From contig JAEOTF010000302.1 of assembly GCA_016840025.1 (NCBI GenBank), forward strand, positions 1 through 5,315: a stretch of DNA of 5,315 nt. Reading direction: 5' to 3'. Source of the stretch: Candidatus Hodarchaeota archaeon. Lineage in GTDB: Archaea; Asgardarchaeota; Heimdallarchaeia; Hodarchaeales; YT1-039. Made by a program: the position numbers and the translations under genes. Positions 1-5,093 of this stretch are shown here, one piece after another (within the stretch, counting starts at the first letter, position 1; every line of letters begins with the position of its first letter). The notes under the pieces are model-generated. The model had not been told where the DNA came from. It did not search any database and worked only from the letters and a program-made list of their open reading frames with translations.

Positions 1-1197
1 ATAGTTGACTGTAAATTCTTTAAAGTAGGGGGCTTTGAAGAATGGAACCGTCAAATCCGATATCTCAGCTAGGAGTTTTACAGCGTAATGAGACGTAGCA
101 AGAATATGTTCTCCGAGAATTTTTAGGCCCTTTTTTCCCATCAATGCCATATATATGGTTGCCCTCAACGCGCATAGAGCTTGGTTTGTACAAATGTTTG
201 AAACGGCCTTCTCCCGGCGAATATGCTGTTCTCGAGTTTGCAGTGTTAGGCAGAAACCACGCTCTTCTCCATTAAGGGTGGTAGTCATTCCAACAATTCT
301 ACCAGGAAGTTGGCGGATCAGGCGTTGGTCATCTCTACAAGCAAAGATGCCTAACAAGGCTCCTCCGTAATTCATGTAATTTCCAAGGGGTTGCCCTTCA
401 CCTATCACAATGTCTGCGCCATAGCTTCCTGGAGGTTTTATAACTCCAAGAGAAATCGGATCTACGCCTACAATAAAAAGGCCTCCTACGTTATGGATGA
501 TTTCTCCTATTTCGTCTACATGTTCTATAATAAATCCAAGATACGATGGATTTTCTATATACACTCCAGCCGTATTATGAGAAATTTTTTGTTTTAGAAT
601 CTTCAAATCGAATTGTCCATCAATTATCGACTGTTCAACTTCAATAATTTTCATTCCAATAGGGTCGCTATATGATTTGAGAGTTGCCAGTCTTTCTGGA
701 TGGATGAAATGGGGGACCAAAAACTCGTTTCGCCCCGTAATTCTCATTGCCATTCTGGCAGCTTCACCTAAGGATGAAGCGAAATCATACATTGAGCAGT
801 TGGAAACGTCCATTTCAACAAGCTCACATATCATGCTTTGATATTCAAAAAGTGTCTGGAGTATTCCTTGATTTATTTCAGGCTGATAAGGTGTATAACT
901 CGTTAGAAACTCAGCTCTATTCGCAATACTGTCGATTGCAGAGGGTACATAATGAGGCCACACTCCGCCTCCAAGGAAAGATATCGTCTTTTTCGTTGTT
1001 AAATTTTTCTCTAGAATAGATTCCACGTCTTTTTTAACTTCGATCTCTGAAAGGGCTTCAGGGATAATTAATTGCCTCACAATTGCAGGATCAATATCAG
1101 CAAATAGTTCTTCAATCCTATTAATGTTAATTGTTTTCAAAAGTTTTTGTTTTATTTCTTTTGTGTCATTCGGAATATAGGGATTAACCATGTTCAT
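1..1197 (-). CDS. gcvPA: Glycine dehydrogenase (decarboxylating) subunit 1, 3'-truncated by the window edge
   Basis: This is the alpha subunit of the two-subunit P-protein of the glycine cleavage system, a PLP-dependent enzyme that decarboxylates glycine and passes the aminomethyl group to the lipoyl arm of GcvH. The frame is open for 399 codons from the ATG at 1197 to base 1; the family usually has about 440-450 residues, so roughly 50 C-terminal residues lie outside. Visible family motifs are FLGGGVWPHYVP (residues 74-85), YTPYQPEINQG (101-111), GEGQPLGNYM (266-275) and the long conserved block GFCLTLQTREQHIRREKA (314-331) followed by SNICTNQAL. The PLP-binding lysine belongs to subunit 2 (GcvPB), which is not in the window. 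VWPHYVP and SSLGEAARMA resemble archaeal versions as I remember them. A second ATG two codons downstream (1191) is an equally possible start; neither has a Shine-Dalgarno site. Identity is very secure. Confidence 0.95.
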   Translation of the reverse strand, partial: MNMVNPYIPNDTKEIKQKLLKTININRIEELFADIDPAIVRQLIIPEALSEIEVKKDVESILEKNLTTKKTISFLGGGVWPHYVPSAIDSIANRAEFLTSYTPYQPEINQGILQTLFEYQSMICELVEMDVSNCSMYDFASSLGEAARMAMRITGRNEFLVPHFIHPERLATLKSYSDPIGMKIIEVEQSIIDGQFDLKILKQKISHNTAGVYIENPSYLGFIIEHVDEIGEIIHNVGGLFIVGVDPISLGVIKPPGSYGADIVIGEGQPLGNYMNYGGALLGIFACRDDQRLIRQLPGRIVGMTTTLNGEERGFCLTLQTREQHIRREKAVSNICTNQALCALRATIYMALMGKKGLKILGEHILATSHYAVKLLAEISDLTVPFFKAPYFKEFTVNY

Positions 1198-1236
1198 CAC
1201 AATACGCGCGCGCTTATACGAACTGTTTAGATAGGG

Positions 1237-1261
1237 CTAATAAAGTACTTTACTACGTAGT
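1237..1261 (-). promoter_or_regulatory. Possible gcvPA promoter/operator: paired perfect palindromes
   Basis: Two perfect palindromes sit side by side in the gcvPA leader: TAAAGTACTTTA at 1241-1252 and ACTACGTAGT at 1252-1261. On the minus strand the first overlaps a weak TATA-like CTTTATTAG (1245 down to 1237), which would start transcription near 1217, about 20 bases before the gcvPA ATG. Palindromes covering a TATA box are what a dimeric repressor site would look like. The symmetry is seen directly; the promoter and operator role is inferred. A second TATA-like stretch (GTATAA, 1219-1214) lies closer to the gene and would give a nearly leaderless transcript. Confidence 0.35.
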
Positions 1262-1377
1262 TAATCTTACAAACCTATTAACAATACTACTTACTAAAGA
1301 ACGGATATAATGTTGTAAAGTATAGAAACTCTTAAATGTTTTTAGAGCATGCACTCCCAAAGAATGTAATAGAGAAG

Positions 1378-1977
1378 TTAGCGCGTTAGTTTTATAGATT
1401 TCTTTTCAAAAAGGAGTTTTAATTTTTCTTCTAATTTTTCCATGATCTCCATGGATTCAGTGAATATGTCTATTTTCTCTCCTTCAGTCATACGAATGAA
1501 CTTCTTAGATTCGTCAATCCATTTTTTATAGGCGCCTGTCCATTTTGCTTTAAAATCTTTTTCTGAAGCTGAATATTCGATAGCTTCTACAGGACAGATT
1601 TCCTTGCATATTGGTTCGCCATCACAAAGATCGCAAATAACTACTGTTTTAGTATTCTCATCATGGCGGATAGCTCCATAATGACATGCCTCAATGCATA
1701 GGCCACAACCATCGCATTTTGCCGGGTTCACTCGTATTATGCGTGTCTCTTTCGATTGAGATAAAGCCTTTTTAAGACACACTTCTACACATAGTGGATC
1801 ATCACATAGTTTACACGTTAAGGCTTGATTAATCAAGGGGCTCATGCGGACGATTCGTATCCTAGATTGTAAAGGATTGAATTCTCCCATCTTCTCTAAG
1901 GAACACGCGTATTCGCATAAATTACATCCAATACACTTCTCAGGGTTTACCGAAAAAAACTTGTCTATTTTTTCCAT
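1378..1977 (-). CDS. Four-cluster [4Fe-4S] ferredoxin, HycB/DmsB/CooF-like electron-transfer subunit
   Basis: This 199-residue protein carries electrons through up to four [4Fe-4S] clusters. Sixteen cysteines fall in four groups: C15-C18-C21-C25, C55-C58-C63-C67, C88-C91-C94-C98 and C115-C118-C124-C128. The first and third are regular CxxCxxCxxxC motifs; the second and fourth have the longer third gap seen in DmsB/HycB/CooF-type subunits. Proteins of this type serve formate or CO dehydrogenases, molybdopterin enzymes or aldehyde:ferredoxin oxidoreductases, but no such partner is in the window. There is no signal peptide or membrane segment, so it is probably cytoplasmic. Residues 136-199 form a Lys/Glu-rich, probably helical tail that includes MEKLEEKLKLLFEKK, longer than I expect for the family. 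The ATG at 1977 is the only in-frame start after an upstream TGA (1985-1983). It follows the MBL hydrolase gene by 88 bases on the same strand, with its own possible promoter between them. Confidence 0.9.
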   Translation of the reverse strand: MEKIDKFFSVNPEKCIGCNLCEYACSLEKMGEFNPLQSRIRIVRMSPLINQALTCKLCDDPLCVEVCLKKALSQSKETRIIRVNPAKCDGCGLCIEACHYGAIRHDENTKTVVICDLCDGEPICKEICPVEAIEYSASEKDFKAKWTGAYKKWIDESKKFIRMTEGEKIDIFTESMEIMEKLEEKLKLLFEKKSIKLTR

Positions 1978-2007
1978 TTTTACTCATTATTCCTATCGAA
2001 AATAGAT

Positions 2008-2043
2008 AACTTTTTCAAAAGTTTCTGATTAAAGCTATATATT
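2008..2043 (-). promoter_or_regulatory. Possible ferredoxin-gene promoter with inverted repeat near the start point
   Basis: Reading the minus strand, a TATA-like AATATATAG (2043-2035) lies after a purine-rich stretch. A start point about 25 bases downstream would fall near 2013. This position lies inside a perfect inverted repeat, AACTTTT-GA-AAAAGTT, at 2008-2023. The transcript would have a leader of about 35 bases before the ATG at 1977. If real, the ferredoxin gene can be expressed independently of the MBL gene upstream. The box and repeat are seen; the function is inferred. Confidence 0.35.
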
Positions 2044-2065
2044 GTTTTCTCATTTATCATGTTAG

Positions 2066-2797
2066 CTAGCTGTTTGTAGTTTTAAATAAGAAAGGTGAGT
2101 CGTGTCCAGGTATCACTTGACGGGGGTTATAACGGGCTATTTTCTTTAAGCTCTTCAAGGCATCTTCTGGATTTGCGTTTGATGTTACTACTGATGGCGG
2201 CCTAATTTCAAGTAAATCTTCTTTAACGATTACGGCGTCACCTACTATCGCTACAGCTCCCTTTGGCGTGTCGACGATAAGAGAGATGCTTCCAGGTGTG
2301 TGTCCAGGTGTTTCAATTATACGGATGTTATCAGATAAAACAAAATCATCTGAGACGGTATTGATGTTTAAAATATTCATGAAGGCGTCTACATATTCAG
2401 GCCAATATCTTTCTCTGCAATAATCTAACTCCTTCTTATGGATAATCAGTTCCTTTCCTTTAAATAAGTAATTGCTCTCAATGTGATCGTAGTGACAATG
2501 GGTGTTAATAATTATGTCGATGTCTTTTGGGCTTAATCCTACTTCGTCTAAACGTGCAATTAATGCTCCGTAACGACCAAGCTGGATTATACCCGGATCT
2601 ACAATAATATTTTTCTTATCATCTTTTATTAATACTGTATTGGTAGAACCAAGGTTGAAGACGAGTTTCCCATAAACGTTTCCAATCTCAGGTTCAGGCA
2701 TAGGAGTGAGGGGCCACCTCATGCTTAAGATGGGGTGACCATTCTTTAAACCAACCTGGATATAAAAACAATGAATTAATACTTCAATTTCAGCCAA
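2066..2797 (-). CDS. Metallo-beta-lactamase-fold metal-dependent hydrolase
   Basis: This is a 243-residue, probably cytoplasmic MBL-superfamily hydrolase with a complete dinuclear metal site. It has H100-C-H102-Y-D104-H105 (the HxHxDH motif), H166 in TPGHTPGS, D187 in VGDAV and H232 in PGHDSPF. The arrangement and length fit the lactonase/glyoxalase II-like group (AhlD/AiiA-like), but the substrate cannot be read from the sequence. There is no flavodoxin domain, so it is not a flavodiiron protein. The start used is TTG at 2797, with a weak GGAAAG site 9 bases upstream; an in-frame TAA at 2827-2825 prevents a much longer protein. The first ATG would be codon 26 (2722), which would remove the likely first strand IEVLIHCFYIQVG, so I prefer TTG. 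The nearby ATG at 2814 is in another frame and stops after 12 codons. It is transcribed divergently from the carbon-nitrogen hydrolase and precedes the ferredoxin gene. Confidence 0.88.
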   Translation of the reverse strand: MAEIEVLIHCFYIQVGLKNGHPILSMRWPLTPMPEPEIGNVYGKLVFNLGSTNTVLIKDDKKNIIVDPGIIQLGRYGALIARLDEVGLSPKDIDIIINTHCHYDHIESNYLFKGKELIIHKKELDYCRERYWPEYVDAFMNILNINTVSDDFVLSDNIRIIETPGHTPGSISLIVDTPKGAVAIVGDAVIVKEDLLEIRPPSVVTSNANPEDALKSLKKIARYNPRQVIPGHDSPFLFKTTNS

Positions 2798-2820
2798 AGT
2801 GGAACACTTTCCATGAAGAG

Positions 2821-2885
2821 CTTTTTAAAAATATATTTACATTTCAAATATTTAATAATAGCCGTATAGATTGTAATCTGGAGGT
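2821..2885. promoter_or_regulatory. Divergent AT-rich promoter region between MBL hydrolase and carbon-nitrogen hydrolase
   Basis: The 106 bases between the two divergent genes hold several TATA-like blocks. On the minus strand, TTTTTAAAAAG (2832-2822) would start transcription near 2800, giving the MBL gene almost no leader. On the plus strand, CAAATATTTAATA (2845-2857) would start near 2880, immediately at a GGAGGT (2880-2885) before the hydrolase gene. AAATATATTT (2829-2838) and AAATATTT (2846-2853) are palindromic, so either box could serve both directions. Which boxes are used is inference. Confidence 0.4.
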
Positions 2886-2903
2886 ATAAGATTTAAAATA
2901 AAA

Positions 2904-3683
2904 ATGGCTCTTGCGCAAACTACCGATTCGCGCAGCGCTTCAGCGAAGGAAGATAACCTCAACAAAGCCCTCGCATTGATGAAAGAAGCTGCTGCAAAAG
3001 GCGCCCGAATTATTATTTTTCCGGAATATTTTATGGGAAAAGGTGCCTCTGAGAATATTGATGGGCCCTTTATTTCCTCAATTTCTGAAAACGCCAAAGA
3101 TCTCGAAATATATGTTGTCTTGGGCATAGGTGAAAAAAGTTCCTTACTAAATAAATATTATAATACTATTGTGTTCATTGATTCAGAAGGATCGATTAGA
3201 GAGACGCATAGAAAAAACCATCTTTTTGACGCGTTTGATGCTAAGGAATCAAACAAGGTTGCTGCAGGAGATAAAATAACTCTGCCGATCACCACAGAGT
3301 TTGGAAGGATAAGCATAATTACCTGTTATGAAATCAGGTTCCCCGAGATCTCTCGTATCTTAACCTTGATGGGGACTGAGATATTAGTAGTACCCTCTGC
3401 TTGGAAGAAAGGGTTAATGAAAGAGGAACATTGGCTGACTTTAGTAAAAGCTAGGGCTCTTGAAAACACCATCTTTGTTGTAGCAGTAGGACAAACAGGA
3501 AATGAGTATGCTGGACGCAGTGTGATTGTTGACCCTTTTGGCGTGGTTATTGCAGATGCGGGCGAGGGGGAGAAACTACTTGTAGTAGAAATCGACCTCG
3601 AGAGAATAAAAGATGTGAGGAAAAAATTACCTGTATTAGAACATAGAAGAGAGGACATATATACAATACATATACGTAGCTAG
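2904..3683 (+). CDS. Carbon-nitrogen hydrolase, nitrilase superfamily (Nit1/Nit2-like amidase)
   Basis: This 259-residue cytoplasmic enzyme probably hydrolyses an amide or similar C-N bond. The catalytic residues of the superfamily are all visible: E41 in FPEYFM, K104 in HRKNHLFD, C141 in TCYEIRFPE, and a supporting glutamate E115 in AKES. The C-terminal half carries the family's GRSVIVDPFG (204-213), AGEGEKLLVVEIDL (219-232) and the HRREDIY ending. The length is normal for the single-domain group. The closest named relatives by motif are omega-amidase/deaminated-glutathione amidase-like proteins, but the substrate is not determined. The ATG at 2904 gives MALAQ, matching the family's first strand, which usually reads M-K-I-A-L-A-Q. 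A strong GGAGGT (2880-2885) lies 18 bases upstream, too far for that ATG. An in-frame ATA at 2898 would be better spaced and give MKMALAQ. It is the only plus-strand gene in the window and converges on the JAMM gene. Confidence 0.92.
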   Translation: MALAQTTDSRSASAKEDNLNKALALMKEAAAKGARIIIFPEYFMGKGASENIDGPFISSISENAKDLEIYVVLGIGEKSSLLNKYYNTIVFIDSEGSIRETHRKNHLFDAFDAKESNKVAAGDKITLPITTEFGRISIITCYEIRFPEISRILTLMGTEILVVPSAWKKGLMKEEHWLTLVKARALENTIFVVAVGQTGNEYAGRSVIVDPFGVVIADAGEGEKLLVVEIDLERIKDVRKKLPVLEHRREDIYTIHIRS

Positions 3684-3691
3684 CTTCTAGC
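3679..3691. terminator. Small hairpin between convergent genes
   Basis: GCTAG-CTT-CTAGC forms a perfect 5-bp stem with a 3-base loop. It covers the stop codon of the carbon-nitrogen hydrolase and ends three bases before the JAMM stop codon. Neither side has a strong T-run, and the stem is short, so a terminator role for either transcript is weakly supported. Confidence 0.2.
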
Positions 3692-3693
3692 CA

Positions 3694-4143
3694 TCATTTG
3701 CTCAATGCATTTAGCATCGTTCGGATTTCTTCTTTTTTGAATGTACGTTTTTTTTCTAAAATCCAGGAGGATACTTTAACAGGGCTTAAAGCGATAATCA
3801 TGTATGAATACCCGTAGTAATTGGATCTTTTTTTATCAATATGAGATGGATTCGAAGAGGCGTATGGATGGGAATGATAGAATCCTAACAAGTCTAGATT
3901 TAAATCGTAAATGTCATTGAATATTTTATATTGTTCTTCAAATCCTATTCTATACTCTGTTGAAGAGTTCATTTCATTTGTACAATTATATACTTTTAAA
4001 ACATCTTTTAAAGTGACGTTCTTCATTGTTTTTATTTTACCCGCTAATACTCCACAGGATTCGATCGGATATTCGTCCTTACAATGCATAATTATTTTTG
4101 TCAAGTCAAAAAATTTGATCGTCATCATTTTTTTCATTCTCAT
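3694..4143 (-). CDS. JAMM/MPN+ domain metallopeptidase (Prok-JAB, desampylase-like)
   Basis: This single-domain protein of up to 149 residues is a zinc-dependent isopeptidase of the JAB1/MPN+ fold. The full JAMM signature is present: E28 in PIESCGVLAG, then H90-S-H92-P, S100 and D103 in HSHPYASSNPSHID, with exactly seven residues between H92 and S100. In archaea, proteins of this type (HvJAMM1 in Haloferax) remove ubiquitin-like SAMP modifiers; bacterial relatives cleave CysO-type sulfur carriers. No ubiquitin-like, E1-like or sulfur-transfer gene is visible here, so the substrate is open. The start is uncertain: ATGs occur at codons 1, 3, 6 and 7 (4143, 4137, 4128, 4125), none with a Shine-Dalgarno site, and the conserved domain begins around codon 8. 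The gene follows the MscS gene by 22 bases on the same strand, suggesting a shared transcript. C-terminal residues 130-149 are Lys/Glu-rich. Confidence 0.9.
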   Translation of the reverse strand: MRMKKMMTIKFFDLTKIIMHCKDEYPIESCGVLAGKIKTMKNVTLKDVLKVYNCTNEMNSSTEYRIGFEEQYKIFNDIYDLNLDLLGFYHSHPYASSNPSHIDKKRSNYYGYSYMIIALSPVKVSSWILEKKRTFKKEEIRTMLNALSK

Positions 4144-4165
4144 ATTTTTTGAAAATGATTGTAAA

Positions 4166-4948
4166 CTATTTTTTCCTTAAAGCATCCCATCGGCTCACTA
4201 TATCCCCTAGTATTTCAGGTTGAAGATTGTAAAATGTGTCCATTTTCTTCTCTGGAAAGAAGATTCTAATGGAAAGATCTTTACCTAATCGACCCATACG
4301 GAAAAGACCATACTCGGGTTTTCTTGGTAGTATTTTTTGATATTTTTTATAGAACTCTTCTAAAGACGGAATAATACCTTTATTGATCAGTTCTTGGTAT
4401 GGTACTTCGTGGGGAAAGCCTATAGTGAAAGTCCAGTCAATTATATCTTCTTTAGAGTAATTAATTATAACGCTGTCGAGAACCTTTCGATTCGGGACCT
4501 CAATGATGTTGAAAGTAGGTGTGTATAATTTCGTATAATTAACAGTAATCTCTTTTACTTCCCCCTCATAATCTCCTATACGTATATAATCATTAACAAG
4601 AAAAGGTCTTGACATCATAATATAGACTCCAGCTAAGAGATTCCCAACGGTTTGTGTTGAAGCGAAACCGATTGCCGCACCACCTAAGGCGGATACGCTG
4701 ATAAGCCATTCAGCTTGCATACCGAATAACTGAAGTAGAGCAATAACGCCAGCTACAAAGATAATTATTCTTGATATAAGTTTTAGAGCATTTACGAGAT
4801 TAGTGTCAAGAGAAAGTTTTTGGGAGTACTTCGTAATTGTTCTGCTAATAACTCTGTCAATTATTATAACGGCTATTATGATAGCTAGTATCTTAATAAC
4901 GTGAATAATGTTATCTATCGTGATTATATCTATAAAAAATGATGACAT
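4166..4948 (-). CDS. MscS-family small-conductance mechanosensitive channel
   Basis: This 260-residue integral membrane protein should form an oligomeric pore that opens under membrane tension and releases solutes on osmotic downshock. Three membrane segments are visible: about residues 12-31, 57-76 and the pore helix 84-113. The pore helix has the small-residue pattern SALGGAAIGFAS and then TVGNLLAG, the Ala/Gly-packed TM3 of MscS. After it come the characteristic RPFLVNDYIRIGDYEGEV beta domain (114-131) and the EVPNRKVL strand (150-157), then an alpha/beta cytoplasmic domain to the end. The size is near that of E. coli MscS (286 residues). The ATG at 4948 places a short N-terminal segment outside the first helix; a purine tract (GGAAGAG, 4974-4968) lies 19 bases upstream, too far for a normal ribosome binding site. 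An out-of-frame ATG at 4955 opens a 14-codon frame overlapping the start. The JAMM gene follows directly. Confidence 0.93.
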   Translation of the reverse strand: MSSFFIDIITIDNIIHVIKILAIIIAVIIIDRVISRTITKYSQKLSLDTNLVNALKLISRIIIFVAGVIALLQLFGMQAEWLISVSALGGAAIGFASTQTVGNLLAGVYIMMSRPFLVNDYIRIGDYEGEVKEITVNYTKLYTPTFNIIEVPNRKVLDSVIINYSKEDIIDWTFTIGFPHEVPYQELINKGIIPSLEEFYKKYQKILPRKPEYGLFRMGRLGKDLSIRIFFPEKKMDTFYNLQPEILGDIVSRWDALRKK

Positions 4949-4955
4949 TTGTCAT
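4942..4955. repeat. Inverted repeat across the MscS start codon
   Basis: ATGACA and TGTCAT form a perfect 6-bp inverted repeat separated by two bases (TT on the plus strand). The MscS ATG (4948-4946) lies inside it. In DNA it could be an operator half-site pair; in RNA the two-base loop is too tight for the full stem to form easily. It may be chance. Confidence 0.3.
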
Positions 4956-5031
4956 TGTTTGTTGGATCTCTTCCTTTTAACTATTATGTCAAGTTCAAAT
5001 CTGGATTCGGAAAACTCAACCCGCCTAACTA

Positions 5032-5049
5032 CTTTTTAAATCTTTTCGA
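5032..5049 (-). promoter_or_regulatory. Archaeal-type BRE/TATA promoter for the MscS-JAMM unit
   Basis: On the minus strand, TCGAAAAG followed by ATTTAAAAAG fits a BRE-plus-TATA arrangement and is the clearest promoter in the window. Transcription would begin near 5010, leaving a leader of about 60 bases before the MscS ATG at 4948. It lies between the MscS start and the end of the regulator fragment, so MscS need not depend on read-through. The rest of the gap 4949-5093 holds nothing else I recognise. Confidence 0.5.
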
Positions 5050-5093
5050 ATCGTTTTAACTAGCTATAGCAATCACTGCGCGTTTATCTGACC

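Noticed and set aside
155..1019. Three plus-strand open frames (155-370, 391-597, 747-1019)
   Set aside because: They lie antisense to gcvPA, whose frame is continuous and strongly conserved; their products show no recognisable motif.
1345..1356. GC-containing near-palindrome around GCATGC downstream of the ferredoxin gene as a terminator
   Set aside because: Symmetry is imperfect and no T-run follows on the minus strand.
1198..1377. Glycine riboswitch in the gcvPA leader
   Set aside because: No glycine-aptamer-like conserved core or paired stems could be recognised; only the short palindromes stand out.
1993..2005. CTAT...ATAG hairpin in the ferredoxin leader
   Set aside because: A 4-bp AT-rich stem with a 5-base loop is too weak to support as a regulatory RNA structure.
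2797..2814. Possible frameshift in the MBL gene suggested by the ATG at 2814 in another frame
   Set aside because: That frame ends after 12 codons and its product does not resemble an MBL N-terminus; the TTG frame explains the gene without a shift.
2852..3658. Two minus-strand open frames (2852-3127 and 3326-3658)
   Set aside because: They are antisense to the carbon-nitrogen hydrolase, which has all its catalytic residues; the frames have low-complexity Ser/Ile-rich products.
3911..4180. Plus-strand open frame with a hydrophobic Phe/Ile-rich product
   Set aside because: It is antisense to the JAMM gene and its leader; the hydrophobicity comes from the A-rich codons of the opposite strand.
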